Origin: Microbispora siamensis
GTDB taxonomy: Bacteria; Actinomycetota; Actinomycetes; Streptosporangiales; Streptosporangiaceae
Assembly: GCF_016863095.1 (NCBI RefSeq)
Contig: NZ_BOOF01000054.1
Location: 1 to 64,000, forward strand
DNA length: 64,000 nucleotides
Direction of reading: 5' to 3'
The stretch's first letter is position 1; each line of letters opens with the position of its first letter. Below, piece by piece: positions 15,833-25,475 of this stretch. The notes under the pieces were generated by a model that was given only the letters and a program-made list of their open reading frames with translations, did no database searches and was not told where the DNA came from. A program made the position numbers and the translations under genes.

Positions 15833-17062
15833 ATGAGCATCACCGTGCGCCCCATCGAGGAATCCGAGTGGCCGGCCTTCGTCGCCGTCGATTACGAGGC
15901 GTTCAGCGCCACCTATCCCGTGGAGATCGCCGACCGGTGGCGCGAGGTCCTGGAGATCGACCGGCTGCTGTCCGCCTTCGACGGCGACCTGATGGTCGGC
16001 TGCGCCGCCGCGTTGTCCTTCGAGATGACGGTCCCCGGCGGGCCGATCCCCGTGGCCGGCGTCACGTCGGTGGGTGTGCTCCCCTCGCATCGCCGCCGCG
16101 GCGTGCTGACCGCGCTCATGACCCGGCAGCTGCACGGCCTGCACGAGGAGGGACGTGAGGCCGTCGCCGCGCTCTACGCCAGCCAGGCGGCCATCTACGG
16201 GCGTTTCGGGTATGGCAGGGCCGCCGACACCCTGAACTTCCGCATCCCCACCCACGGCTCGGTCTTCACGCGCTCGGCCCCCGCCGACCCGGCGCTGCGC
16301 CTGCGCGTGGCCGGCCCCGCCGACGCGCTTGCCGATCTCCGGCGGATCTACGACGCCGTACGACCCGGCCGTCCCGGCATGTACGCGAGGTCCGACGGAT
16401 ACTGGCGGACCGAGATCCTCCCGGACACCGAGCACGACCGGGGCGGGATGGGCCCGCTGCGCTGCCTGATCGCGGAGGACGCGACGGGAGCGCGCGGCTA
16501 CGCGCTGTTCCGAGCGAAGGCCGGCTGGGACGAGCACGGCGTGCCGGACGGGGAGGTCCGGCTCCTGGAGTTGTTCGCCTCCGACCCCGCGGCGTACGCG
16601 CTGGTCTGGCGCGGCGTCCTCGACCGGGACCTGTGCACGGTCGTCCACGCCGAGCGGCGGCCGGTGGACGACCCGATCACACACCTGCTGGCCGAACCCC
16701 GCCAGCTGCACGCGGGCTGGTTCGACGACCTGTGGATCCGCCTGGTGGACGTGGACCGGGCCCTGGCCTCCCGCGCGTACGCGGCCCCGGCCGACCTGGT
16801 GCTGGACGTCCAGGACGAGTTCTGCCCGTGGAACGCCGGCCGCCGGCGCCTCGTCACCGACAAGGCGTCCTGCGAACCGACCGGCGCGCCCGCCGACCTC
16901 ACGCTGCCGGTCGACGTGCTGGGCGCGGCGTACCTCGGCGGGCGGTCCCTGCGGGCGGCGGCGGACGCCGGGCTGGTGCGGGAGCACCGGCCGGGGGCCC
17001 TGCGCGAGCTGTCGGCCGCGATGGCGTGGGACCCGGCCCCCTGGGGCTGCCGGGTGTTCTGA
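15833..17062 (+). CDS. Eis-type GNAT N-acetyltransferase
   Basis: The 409-residue protein has the three-part Eis layout: an N-terminal GNAT domain with the acetyl-CoA motif VGVLPSHRRRGVLTALM (about 82-98), a second GNAT-like domain and a C-terminal SCP2-like domain. It ends in a WGCRVF carboxy-terminus, where the free carboxylate acts in catalysis in the family. Eis enzymes acetylate amines such as aminoglycosides or protein lysines; the substrate here is unknown. It is divergent from the SpoIIE phosphatase. Confidence 0.88.
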   Translation: MSITVRPIEESEWPAFVAVDYEAFSATYPVEIADRWREVLEIDRLLSAFDGDLMVGCAAALSFEMTVPGGPIPVAGVTSVGVLPSHRRRGVLTALMTRQLHGLHEEGREAVAALYASQAAIYGRFGYGRAADTLNFRIPTHGSVFTRSAPADPALRLRVAGPADALADLRRIYDAVRPGRPGMYARSDGYWRTEILPDTEHDRGGMGPLRCLIAEDATGARGYALFRAKAGWDEHGVPDGEVRLLELFASDPAAYALVWRGVLDRDLCTVVHAERRPVDDPITHLLAEPRQLHAGWFDDLWIRLVDVDRALASRAYAAPADLVLDVQDEFCPWNAGRRRLVTDKASCEPTGAPADLTLPVDVLGAAYLGGRSLRAAADAGLVREHRPGALRELSAAMAWDPAPWGCRVF

Positions 17063-17099
17063 GGCGCGCCGCCGACAGCCGGGACGTAGGCTTCAGAGC

Positions 17100-17273
17100 A
17101 TGGCGCTGCAGAGTTTGCAGATCACCGCGATCACGGCCATGCGGGCCCGCGACGTCTCCCGGCCTACGCAGGAGCAGCAGGAGGCCGCCGACGAGCGGCC
17201 ACTGCGCGACGAGACGCCCCGGCGGGAGCCCCGCCGGGGACGCGACAGGGACACCCGCCAGGCGCAGGGCTAG
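17100..17273 (+). CDS. Small hypothetical protein (57 aa)
   Basis: The short ORF starts MALQSLQITAITAMRARDVS and continues with a Gln/Glu/Arg-rich hydrophilic tail. It fills the gap after the eis-like gene and ends 17 bp before the convergent rpiB. The ATG has only a weak ribosome site. High Arg and Glu content in a high-GC genome could be chance, so it needs comparison with relatives. Confidence 0.45.
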   Translation: MALQSLQITAITAMRARDVSRPTQEQQEAADERPLRDETPRREPRRGRDRDTRQAQG

Positions 17274-17290
17274 ACGGGATTCAGGCGGAG

Positions 17291-17761
17291 TCAGGCGGGC
17301 AGCGGCGGCAGTTCGCCGGTGGCCTCGTAGCCGGCGAGCTGGCGGATCCGCCGGGCGTGCCGCTCGGCCCCCGAGAACGGCGTGGCCAGGAAGAGCCCGA
17401 CGAACCTGACGGCCTCCTCCGGCGTGTGCTGCCGGGCGCCCAGGCTGATCACGTTGGCGTCGTTGTGCTCGCGGGCCAGCTTCGCCGTGTCCTCGTTCCA
17501 GGCGAGGGCCGCGCGCACCCCCCGCACCTTGTTGGCGGCGATCTGCTCGCCGTTCCCCGAGCCGCCGATCACCACCCCGAGGCTGCCCGCGTCGCCGGCC
17601 ACGCCCTGCGCGGCGCGCAGCACGAACGGCGGGTAGTCGTCCTCCGCGTCGTAGACGTGGGGACCGCAGTCCTCCACCTCGTGGCCCTGCTCCTTCAGCC
17701 AGGAGACAAGGTGATTCTTCAGCTCGTAGCCGGCATGGTCGGCACCGATGTAGACACGCAC
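17291..17761 (-). CDS. rpiB: Ribose-5-phosphate isomerase B
   Basis: The 156-residue enzyme interconverts ribulose 5-phosphate and ribose 5-phosphate in the pentose phosphate pathway. The RpiB/LacAB fold is shown by YIGADHAGYELKN (1-18), GGSGNGEQIAANKVRG (about 67-82) and NVISLGARQHTPEEAVRF. As in mycobacterial RpiB, the catalytic Cys of other bacteria is missing and a Glu in GNGEQ is the likely base. The start is GTG. It is divergent from def. Confidence 0.93.
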   Translation of the reverse strand: MRVYIGADHAGYELKNHLVSWLKEQGHEVEDCGPHVYDAEDDYPPFVLRAAQGVAGDAGSLGVVIGGSGNGEQIAANKVRGVRAALAWNEDTAKLAREHNDANVISLGARQHTPEEAVRFVGLFLATPFSGAERHARRIRQLAGYEATGELPPLPA

Positions 17762-17869
17762 GACAGAAGTTTCCCAGAAGGCCTCTGGCGGAGACGACCC
17801 CGGGCTCCACTAAAGTAATAGCCGAGATGGGCCTCCGTCCCTTACACCCTCCGGCCTGACAGGAGTGTC

Positions 17870-18358
17870 ATGCGCGAGCTTCGCTATGTCGGCGACCCGG
17901 TCCTGCGTACCCCCGCAGAACCGGTGACGGACTTCGACCGCGAGCTGCGCCGGCTGATCGACGAGATGTTCTCGATCATGTACCAGGCCGACGGCGTCGG
18001 GCTCGCCGGGCCGCAGATCGGCGTGGGCCGGCGGCTGTTCGTCTACGACATCAGCAACCGCAAGGGCCACGTGATCAACCCGGAGCTGACGATCGACGAC
18101 CCCGAGCAGGTCGTCGAGGAGGAGGGCTGCCTGTCGGTGCCCGGCAAGGAGACCGGCAAGCCGCTGTACGCCCCGACCCCCCGCGCCGCCGGGGTCACGC
18201 TGCGCGGGGTCGACAAGCTCGGCCGGCCCGTCGCCGTCAAGGCCCGCGGCATGCTCGCCCGGTGCTTCCAGCACGAGTTCGACCACCTCGAGGGCACGCT
18301 GTACGTCGACCGGCTGGGCAAGGACGAGCGCCGCAAGATCCTCCTGCAGGCGCCCTGA
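17870..18358 (+). CDS. def: Peptide deformylase
   Basis: The 162-residue metalloenzyme removes the N-formyl group from nascent proteins. All three motifs are present: G-x-G-L-A-(A/G)-x-Q as DGVGLAGPQIG (41-51), EEGCLSVPG with Cys87, and QHEFDHLEG with His135, Glu136 and His139. Length and motif order fit the actinobacterial type. AGGAG precedes the ATG. It converges on the aldehyde dehydrogenase with a 4-bp gap. Confidence 0.95.
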   Translation: MRELRYVGDPVLRTPAEPVTDFDRELRRLIDEMFSIMYQADGVGLAGPQIGVGRRLFVYDISNRKGHVINPELTIDDPEQVVEEEGCLSVPGKETGKPLYAPTPRAAGVTLRGVDKLGRPVAVKARGMLARCFQHEFDHLEGTLYVDRLGKDERRKILLQAP

Positions 18359-18362
18359 CCTC

Positions 18363-19778
18363 CTACAGCTGGATGGCCTTGACCTCCAGGAACTCCTCCA
18401 GGCCGAACTCGCCGAGCTCACGGCCGACCCCGGAGTGCTTGTAGCCGCCGAACGGCGCCATCATGTTGAACCGGCCGCCGTTGACCGCCACCTGCCCGGT
18501 GCGCAGGCGGCGCGCGACCGCGAGCGCCTTGTCCTCGGTGCCCGCCCACACCGCCCCCGACAGCCCGTACGGCGTGCCGTTGGCGATCTCGACGGCCTCG
18601 TTCTCCGACGCGAACGGGATGATCGACAGCACCGGGCCGAAGATCTCCTCCTGCTCGATCGACATGCCGGGCGACACGCCCGCGAAGATCGCGGGCTCGA
18701 CGTAGTAACCCCGTTCCATCGGGTTGTCGGTCCCGCCGAGCACGAGCCGGGCGCCCTCCTCCTGGCCGCGGTTGATGTACCTGACGACCCGGTCGCGCTG
18801 CGCGGCGGACACCAGCGGCCCGAGGCGCGTGCCCTCGGCGAACGGATCGCCGGGGACGTAGGCGCCGGCCGCCTCCACGGCGAGCCGCACGGCCTCGTCG
18901 TACTGGTCCCAGTGGACGAGCATCCGGGTCAGCGCCGAGCAGGTCTGGCCCGAGTTGAGGTAGGCGCCCGCGACCCCGTTCTTCACCGCCTTCTCCAGGT
19001 CGGCGTCGGGGAGGATGATGTTCGCCGACTTGCCGCCCAGCTCCAGGGCCACCCGCTTGACCGTCTCGGCCGCGAGGGCCGCGACCCGGCGGCCGGCCCT
19101 GGTGGACCCGGTGAACGACACCATGTCCACGTCCGGGTGGGCGGCGATGGCCTCGCCGACCACCGGACCGTAACCGCTGACCATGTTGAACACGCCGGGC
19201 GGCAGGCCGACCTCGTGGAAGATGTCGGCCAGCGCGTACGCCGCGAGCGGCGCGACCTCGCTCGGCTTGAGCACGACGGTGCAGCCGGCCGCGAGGGCCG
19301 GGGCCACCTTGCACACGACCTGGTGGAGCGGGTAGTTCCACGGCGTGATCGCGCCGACCACGCCGACGGGCTCCCGTACGACGAGCGAGTTGCCCACGCG
19401 GCCGCCGTCGAACTCGTACCGCTTGGCGAGGTCGGCGTAGGAGGCCAGCACCTCGGCGGGCATCAGCGTCTGCACCTTCAGCGCGAGCGTGAGCGGGGCG
19501 CCCATGTCGGTGGCGATCGTCGCCGCGATCTCCTTGGCGCGCTCCTGTAGCAGCCCGGCCGCCGCCCCCAGGAACGCGGCGCGTTCGGCCGGTTCCAGGG
19601 CCGACCAGGACGGGAAGGCGGCGCGGGCGGCGGCGACGGCGGACTCGACGTCGGCGGGCGCCCCGGCGGGCACCCGGTCCACGACCTCCTCGGTCGCGGG
19701 GTTGACGACGTCGACGGCCTCGCGGGAGGAGGACGGGACCCAGGCTCCGTTCACGTAGAGGTGACGCATGTCACTCAT
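18363..19778 (-). CDS. NAD(P)-dependent aldehyde dehydrogenase family protein
   Basis: This 471-residue enzyme oxidises an aldehyde to the acid. Cys280 ([13 protein letters not shown]) is the nucleophile and Glu246 ([13 protein letters not shown]) the base, and TPWNYPLHQ forms the cofactor entry. It resembles the broad ALDH family of betaine/phenylacetaldehyde or salicylaldehyde type; the substrate is unknown. ATG at 19778 is chosen because the family N-terminus ([12 protein letters not shown]) begins there, although the frame is open to 19949. The nitroreductase-like gene lies 86 bp upstream on the same strand. Confidence 0.92.
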   Translation of the reverse strand: MSDMRHLYVNGAWVPSSSREAVDVVNPATEEVVDRVPAGAPADVESAVAAARAAFPSWSALEPAERAAFLGAAAGLLQERAKEIAATIATDMGAPLTLALKVQTLMPAEVLASYADLAKRYEFDGGRVGNSLVVREPVGVVGAITPWNYPLHQVVCKVAPALAAGCTVVLKPSEVAPLAAYALADIFHEVGLPPGVFNMVSGYGPVVGEAIAAHPDVDMVSFTGSTRAGRRVAALAAETVKRVALELGGKSANIILPDADLEKAVKNGVAGAYLNSGQTCSALTRMLVHWDQYDEAVRLAVEAAGAYVPGDPFAEGTRLGPLVSAAQRDRVVRYINRGQEEGARLVLGGTDNPMERGYYVEPAIFAGVSPGMSIEQEEIFGPVLSIIPFASENEAVEIANGTPYGLSGAVWAGTEDKALAVARRLRTGQVAVNGGRFNMMAPFGGYKHSGVGRELGEFGLEEFLEVKAIQL

Positions 19779-19864
19779 CCTTGCGCCTCCGCTGTCAGAT
19801 GGCGAGCCTTCCAGCGGAAACCTTTCCGGTCGGTTCGCGCGAGGGTGAAGGAGCCTGTGAAGTC

Positions 19865-20473
19865 TCAGGTGAAGATCGGGTCGCGGGTCCTCGACCTCTT
19901 CAGCTCGAAGAAGCCGTCGGTGCCGGCGACGAGCAGGACGCCGTCCCACAGGCGCGCGGCGGCCTCGCCCCTGGGGATGGGCGAGACGACGGGGCCGAAG
20001 AACGCCGCGCCCTCGACGGCGATGACCGGCGTGCCGACCTCCTGGCCGACCAGGTCGATGCCCTCGTTGTGCGAGCGCCGGATCGCCTCGTCGTACTCGT
20101 CCGAGTCATGCGCGGCCACCAGCGCGGGGTCGAGCCCGGCGGCCGTGAGGGCCTCGGCGATCGTGTCCCGGTCGCGCTCGCGCCCCTCGTCGTGGAAGCG
20201 CCGGCCGATCTCGGTGTAGAGGCCGCCGAGGACCTCCTCGCCGTACTTGTCCGCGGCGGCGGCCACCACCCGTACGGCGCCGAGCGTCTGCTTGACCCGC
20301 TCGCGGTAGTCGTCGGGGATGTCCTTGTCCTCGTTGAGCACCGCCAGGCTCATGATGTGCCAGCGCACGTCGATGGGACGGAGCGCGGCCACCTCGTGGA
20401 TCCAGCGTGACGTGATCCACGCCCAGGGGCAGGCGGGGTCGAACCAGAAATCGACAAGCTTTCGGTCGGACAC
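19865..20473 (-). CDS. Rv2466c-type mycothiol-dependent nitroreductase (DsbA family)
   Basis: The 202-residue DsbA-fold oxidoreductase resembles mycobacterial Rv2466c, which uses mycothiol and activates nitro prodrugs. The segments [27 protein letters not shown] and a [16 protein letters not shown]-type cis-loop match. The active site here is C15-P-W-A: the second cysteine of the Rv2466c CPWC motif is alanine, so chemistry would run through Cys15 and mycothiol only. The start is GTG. Confidence 0.87.
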   Translation of the reverse strand: MSDRKLVDFWFDPACPWAWITSRWIHEVAALRPIDVRWHIMSLAVLNEDKDIPDDYRERVKQTLGAVRVVAAAADKYGEEVLGGLYTEIGRRFHDEGRERDRDTIAEALTAAGLDPALVAAHDSDEYDEAIRRSHNEGIDLVGQEVGTPVIAVEGAAFFGPVVSPIPRGEAAARLWDGVLLVAGTDGFFELKRSRTRDPIFT

Positions 20474-20655
20474 TGTGACACCCTCTCGAACGGACTATGG
20501 TTCCCTCGGTCGTCAACCCGGGCAGGAAATCTCCTATTCCAGGTAGGAGCGATCTCGAATCCGCCTTGTCGCCGCGACGTGGCAGGATTCATGCAATCCC
20601 TGACGCGACGGGGCGGCGGGGATCGGGGGCGTTGATCATGTGATGAGGAGCGGGT

Positions 20656-23220
20656 GTGGCAGGGAATCTGACACGGGACGAGGCCCGGGAGCGTGCTCGG
20701 CTGCTCTCCGTCCAGTCCTACCAGGTCGAACTCGACCTGACGGAGGGCGAGGAGCGGTTCGAGAGCATCACGACGGTCCACTTCACGTCGGACCGCGAGG
20801 GGGCGGACACGTTCATCGACCTGCACGGCGCGCACGTGCGGAAGGTCGTACTCAACGGCAGGGAGCTGGACGTCAGCACCTACGACGCCGAGAAGGGCCG
20901 CATCCCGCTGCCGGGGCTGGCCGGGCACAACGAGCTGCGCGTGGACGCCGACTGCTCCTACATGCGCACCGGTGAGGGCCTGCACCGCTTCGTCGACCCC
21001 GTGGACCAGCAGGTCTACCTGCACAGCCAGTTCGAGACGGCCGACGCGCACCGGATGTACGCCTGCTTCGACCAGCCGGACCTCAAGGCGACCTTCGAGC
21101 TGACCGTCCTCGCCCCCGGCGACTGGGAGGTGGTGTCCAACGCCGCTCCCGACGCGGTCGAGCCGCTGGAGGAGCACCGCGGGCGGCACGGCACGCTGCA
21201 GGCGGCCAAGCGCTGGCACTTCCCGCCGACCCCCGTCATGTCGACGTACATCACGGCCCTCATCGCCGGGCCGTACGCGGTGGTGCGGGACGAGCACGAC
21301 GGGATCCCGCTCGGGATCTACGTGCGGCGCTCGCTCGCGCAGTACCTCGACCCCGAGAACATCTTCGAGGTCACCAAGCAGGGCTTCGACTTCTTCCACC
21401 GCGTCTTCGGCCTGCGCTACCCCTTCGGCAAGTACGACCAGCTGTTCGTGCCGGAGTTCAACGCCGGCGCCATGGAGAACGCGGGCGCGGTGACGTTCCT
21501 TGAGGACTACGTCTTCCGCTCGCGCGTGACCGACGCGATCATCGAGCGCCGCGCGGAGACGATCCTGCACGAGATGGCGCACATGTGGTTCGGCGACCTC
21601 GTCACCATGCGCTGGTGGGACGACCTGTGGCTGAACGAGTCGTTCGCCACCTACATGTCCGTGCTGTGCCAGGCCGAGGCCACCCGGTGGGGCCAGGGCG
21701 CGTGGACGACGTTCGCCAACGTCGAGAAGGCCTGGGCCTACCGGCAGGACCAGCTGCCCTCCACCCACCCCATCGCCGCCGACATCCCGGACATGCAGGC
21801 CGTCGAGGTCAACTTCGACGGCATCACGTACGCCAAGGGCGCCTCGGTGCTCAAGCAGCTCGTCGCGTACGTGGGGCTCGACAACTTCCTCGCCGGGGTG
21901 CGCGACTACTTCAACGAGCACGCCTGGAAGAACACCACCCTGCAGGACCTGCTGTCGGCGCTGGAGCGCACCTCCGGGCGCGACCTGTCGTCCTGGTCCA
22001 AGGAGTGGCTGGAGACCTCGGGCGTCAACACGCTGCGGCCGTCGTTCACGACCGACGACGAGGGCCGGTTCCTGAGCTTCGACGTGCTGCAGGAGGCCAC
22101 GCAGGAGCACCCGACGCTGCGCTCGCACCGGGTGGCCATCGGCCTCTACTCGCTGCGCGAGGGCGTCCTGACCAGGACCAAGCGGGTCGAGCTCGACATC
22201 GTCGGCGCGCGTACGGCCGTGCCCGAGCTGGTCGGCGAGGTCCAGCCCGACCTGGTGCTGGTGAACGACGACGACCTCACCTACGCCAAGATCCGGCTCG
22301 ACGAGAGGTCGTTGCGCACCCTCGTCGGCGGCGGGATCACCGCGTTCACCGAGTCGCTGCCCCGCGCGTTGTGCTGGTCGGCCGCCTGGGACATGACGCG
22401 GGACGCCGAGATGGCCACCCGCGACTACGTCAAGCTGGTCGTCTCCGGCATCGACTCGGTGCGCGACATGACCGTCCTGCAGACCGTGCTGCGCCAGGCC
22501 CGCCAGGCCGTGCAGCAGTACGCCGACCCGGCGTGGCGGGCCACCGGCCTGGCCGAGCTGGCCGGCGCGCTGCGCCGCCTCGTCGCGGCGGCCGAGCCGG
22601 GCTCGGACCACCAGCTCGCCTACGTCAACGCCCTCGCCGCGACCGCCACCTCGTCCGAGGACCTGGCGTTCCTCAAGGGCGTGCTCGACGGCACCGAGGT
22701 GCCCGAGGGCCTGACCGTCGACGCCGACCTGCGCTGGACGCTCATCCAGTCGCTCGTGTCGGGCGGCGTCCTCGGCGCCGGGGACATCGACGCGGAGCTG
22801 GCCAGGGACGCCACGGCGACCGGCGAGCGCTCGGCCGCCACCAGCCGGGCCTCGATCCCGACCCCGGAGGCCAAGGCCGAGACCTGGGCGACGATCGTGG
22901 GCGGCAAGCTGAGCGGCGCGCTGCTGCGCGCCACGATCCTCGGCTTCGTCGACCCGCAGCACCCCGAGCTGCTGGAGCCGTACGCCGACCGGTACTTCGA
23001 GGAGGTCGGGCGGATCTGGAGCGAGTGGACCTCCGACATGGCGCAGAACTTCGCCATCGGCTGCTACCCCGCGCTGCTGATCCGTCCGGAGACCGTGGCC
23101 CGCACGCAGGACCACATCAGCGCCAAGCAGCCGCCGCACGCGCTGCGGCGCCTGCTGCTGGAGGGCGCGGACGGCGTCAGCCGGGCGCTGCGCGCCCGGG
23201 CGCGGGACGCCTCCGCCTGA
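20656..23220 (+). CDS. pepN: Aminopeptidase N (M1 family)
   Basis: The 854-residue zinc aminopeptidase removes N-terminal residues from peptides in the cytosol. The exopeptidase motif GAMEN is at 271-275 and the zinc site HEMAH at 305-309, with the distal Glu in LWLNESFATY. The C-terminal ERAP1-like helical domain (about 520-850) is complete. GTG at 20656 follows GATGAGGAG. A tandem 12-bp repeat starts at the stop codon and a 15-bp terminator stem follows. Confidence 0.95.
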   Translation: MAGNLTRDEARERARLLSVQSYQVELDLTEGEERFESITTVHFTSDREGADTFIDLHGAHVRKVVLNGRELDVSTYDAEKGRIPLPGLAGHNELRVDADCSYMRTGEGLHRFVDPVDQQVYLHSQFETADAHRMYACFDQPDLKATFELTVLAPGDWEVVSNAAPDAVEPLEEHRGRHGTLQAAKRWHFPPTPVMSTYITALIAGPYAVVRDEHDGIPLGIYVRRSLAQYLDPENIFEVTKQGFDFFHRVFGLRYPFGKYDQLFVPEFNAGAMENAGAVTFLEDYVFRSRVTDAIIERRAETILHEMAHMWFGDLVTMRWWDDLWLNESFATYMSVLCQAEATRWGQGAWTTFANVEKAWAYRQDQLPSTHPIAADIPDMQAVEVNFDGITYAKGASVLKQLVAYVGLDNFLAGVRDYFNEHAWKNTTLQDLLSALERTSGRDLSSWSKEWLETSGVNTLRPSFTTDDEGRFLSFDVLQEATQEHPTLRSHRVAIGLYSLREGVLTRTKRVELDIVGARTAVPELVGEVQPDLVLVNDDDLTYAKIRLDERSLRTLVGGGITAFTESLPRALCWSAAWDMTRDAEMATRDYVKLVVSGIDSVRDMTVLQTVLRQARQAVQQYADPAWRATGLAELAGALRRLVAAAEPGSDHQLAYVNALAATATSSEDLAFLKGVLDGTEVPEGLTVDADLRWTLIQSLVSGGVLGAGDIDAELARDATATGERSAATSRASIPTPEAKAETWATIVGGKLSGALLRATILGFVDPQHPELLEPYADRYFEEVGRIWSEWTSDMAQNFAIGCYPALLIRPETVARTQDHISAKQPPHALRRLLLEGADGVSRALRARARDASA

Positions 23221-23253
23221 TCCGCAGCCTGATCCGCGTCCTGATCCGCGGCC
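23218..23253 (+). repeat. Three tandem 12-bp repeats at the pepN stop
   Basis: TGATCCGC plus a variable tail occurs three times (23218, 23230, 23242); the first copy contains the pepN stop. It is probably a slippage product in untranslated sequence. Confidence 0.7.
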
Positions 23254-23270
23254 GGCCGCACGATCACGAC

Positions 23271-23305
23271 CCCGAGGGCCCCGGCACACCGCCGGGGCCC
23301 TCGGG
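23271..23305 (+). terminator. Rho-independent-type terminator of pepN
   Basis: A perfect 15-bp stem (23271-23285 with 23291-23305) closes a 5-nt ACACC loop. It lies 50 bp after the pepN stop. The T tract is absent. Confidence 0.85.
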
Positions 23306-23451
23306 CGTGTCAGGGGACCACGTGGCATGGAAGACGGCGGGAGCATGAAAGCGCGGCGCAAGCCCGGTGCAAGGCACCGGCGGTGCCATGGGCGCGCCGG
23401 GCCGTTTACAAGGCGAACGGGCCGGGACTACCGTCCGTGCAGGAGGCCTCC

Positions 23452-24003
23452 GTGATCACCATGATCGTCGTCCTCGCCGTCGTGGCCGTCCTCGTCGCGA
23501 CGCTCGTCTCCGTCTACAACCGCCTCGTACGCGCCCGCAACACCGCCGACAACGCCTGGGCGCAGATCGACGTGCAGCTCAAGCGCCGCTACGACCTGAT
23601 CCCCAACCTCGTGGAGACCGTCAAGGGCTACGCCGCGCACGAGCGGGCCACGCTGGAGGCCGTCGTCGCGGCCCGCGCCCAGGCCATCGGCGCCCGGGGC
23701 CCCGAGGAGCAGGCGGCGGCCGAGAACATGCTGTCCGGCGCGCTGAAGAGCCTGTTCGCGGTGGCCGAGGCCTACCCCGACCTCAAGGCGAGCGCCAACT
23801 TCGCCGAGCTCCAGGAGGAGCTGGCCGCCACGGAGAACCGGATCGCCTACTCCCGGCAGTACTACAACGACGCCGTCCTGACCTACAACAACGCCATCCA
23901 GACGGTGCCCGCCAACATCGTGGCCGGCATGACCGGATTCACGCCCCGCGAGTACTTCCGGGCGCCCGGCGAGGAGCGCGGGCCCGTGCAGGTCGGGTTC
24001 TGA
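23452..24003 (+). CDS. LemA family protein
   Basis: The 183-residue protein has an N-terminal membrane helix (about 3-20, MIVVLAVVAVLVATLVSVYN). The LemA helical domain follows, with NRLVRARNTADNAWAQIDVQLKRRYDLIPNLVETVKGYA and the ending YNNAIQTVPANIVAGMTGF. The function of LemA proteins is poorly known; they are membrane-anchored with the helical bundle outside. GTG at 23452 follows AGGAGG. The next gene starts 3 bp later, so they form an operon, as LemA and DUF2207-type proteins often do. Confidence 0.9.
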   Translation: MITMIVVLAVVAVLVATLVSVYNRLVRARNTADNAWAQIDVQLKRRYDLIPNLVETVKGYAAHERATLEAVVAARAQAIGARGPEEQAAAENMLSGALKSLFAVAEAYPDLKASANFAELQEELAATENRIAYSRQYYNDAVLTYNNAIQTVPANIVAGMTGFTPREYFRAPGEERGPVQVGF

Positions 24004-24005
24004 CC

Positions 24006-25466
24006 ATGGGCGCCTGGATTGCCGCCGCGGCGGCGACCGGTCTGTGGCTGCTGCTCCTGCTCGCGCTCGCCGTGGCGACGAGGAACCCGGACGTCGAGCC
24101 GGGGCCGGCCACCGGGGAGCTCGCCGGGCAGTCCCCCGCGGTGGTCGACCTGATCACGGGCGACTGGCGGCTGTGCGACGAGGCGCCCTCGGCCACCCTG
24201 CTCGACCTGGCCGCCAGGGGCGTCGTGGCCGTCGAGGAGATCGGCCCGGAACTGTCCCTCGTACGGCTGCGTGGAGAGCCCGGCGACCTGCGGCCGTACG
24301 AGCGGCTGGTCTACGACCACGTACGCTCGCTGTCCGTCGACGGCGTGGTGGCGACGGGGGCGCTGGCCGAGGGCTCGCGCGACCTCGGCCGGTGGTGGAA
24401 GAGCTTCCGCAAGAAGGTGATCGTCGAGGCGCGGGCGCAGGGCCTGTCGCGACCGCGCTGGAGCAGGGCCCACGCGCTGCTCCTCGGCGTGGCGGCGGTC
24501 GTCCCCGCCGCGGCGATCGGCATCGCGGTCGCGGCCGACGACGCCCGCCACGACGGCGGGCCCGGCGCGGCGATCGTCTCCTTCGCCCTGCTCGTGACCC
24601 TCATGGGCAGGCTGAACGGGGAGCGCGGCACGGCCGAGGGGGCCAGGGCCGCCGCCCACTGGCTCGGCGTCCGCGAGCATCTGCGGGCGACCGGGCGGTT
24701 CGCCGAGCAGCCCGCCGCCTCGGTCACGATCTGGGGCCGCCACCTCGCGTACGCCGCCGCGCTCGGGCTCGCGCCGCGGGCCGTCAGGAGCCTTCCGGTC
24801 AGCACCCCGGCCGACGACAACCGGGCGTGGTCCGACTACGGCGGGATGTGGCACGTCGTGAACGTCCGCTACCCCTCACGCCTGCTGTGGGGGCGGCCGC
24901 CTGGGGCGACGATCCTGCGGGGCCTGGCGGCCGGCTGGTTCACCGGGTTCCCCACCTGGATCCTCCTGGTGGTCGCCGCCGCCTTCGGCGTGTGGCCGGA
25001 CGGGCTGGTCCTGCCCGCCGCCCTCGCCGTGGGCCTGGCGGTCGCCGGCCTGCCGGTCGTCCGCGCGATCTCCGACCTCGGCGGCGCGGCGACCGTTGAG
25101 GGCCAGGTCGTCCGGCTGCGCCGTTTCCCGGACGGCGGCAAGGCGAACGACACCTCCAAGTGGACGTACTGGTGCGCGATCGACGAAGGGGCCTCCCGCG
25201 AGGTCAGGGCCATGTGCCTGAGCGAGGAGATGTGGCTCCCCCTGCGGGAGGGCGACAGGGTACGGGCCGTGGCGGGGCGCAGGCTCGGCTGGATCAGGCG
25301 GGTCGACGTGATCGAGGGCTCGCGCCTGCGGGACGCCGCCACCTACGACGACACCGGCGAATACGCGGTGGACGCGCCGGAGAACCTCGGCGAGGTGCGC
25401 GTCCTGCCCGACCGCCCGCCGGGCGCGTGGGATGGCCCGGCGGACGGCCGTCGCCGCCCTGAGTAG
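24006..25466 (+). CDS. DUF2207-like membrane protein
   Basis: The 486-residue protein has one N-terminal membrane helix (about 2-22), a soluble winged-helix-like region (LDLAARGVVAVEEIG), then two central helices (about 157-205) and another pair (about 300-350). The hydrophilic tail resembles an OB-like domain (VEGQVVRLRRFPDGG to VRAVAGRRLGWIRRVDVIEG). It fits the DUF2207 family that accompanies LemA, though the extracellular N-terminal half usually present in DUF2207 is short here. It starts 3 bp after lemA. Confidence 0.75.
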   Translation: MGAWIAAAAATGLWLLLLLALAVATRNPDVEPGPATGELAGQSPAVVDLITGDWRLCDEAPSATLLDLAARGVVAVEEIGPELSLVRLRGEPGDLRPYERLVYDHVRSLSVDGVVATGALAEGSRDLGRWWKSFRKKVIVEARAQGLSRPRWSRAHALLLGVAAVVPAAAIGIAVAADDARHDGGPGAAIVSFALLVTLMGRLNGERGTAEGARAAAHWLGVREHLRATGRFAEQPAASVTIWGRHLAYAAALGLAPRAVRSLPVSTPADDNRAWSDYGGMWHVVNVRYPSRLLWGRPPGATILRGLAAGWFTGFPTWILLVVAAAFGVWPDGLVLPAALAVGLAVAGLPVVRAISDLGGAATVEGQVVRLRRFPDGGKANDTSKWTYWCAIDEGASREVRAMCLSEEMWLPLREGDRVRAVAGRRLGWIRRVDVIEGSRLRDAATYDDTGEYAVDAPENLGEVRVLPDRPPGAWDGPADGRRRPE

Positions 25467-25475
25467 GGTCGTCGG

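Noticed and set aside
20350-23361. 1003-codon open frame opposite pepN
   Set aside because: It is a shadow of pepN in a high-GC genome, His/Arg/Gly-rich with no domain; pepN has complete catalytic motifs.
23400-23436. Sigma-B-like GTTT-N16-GGGACT upstream of lemA
   Set aside because: The -10 differs from GGGTA(C/T) in the key T-A step, and the spacer is long.
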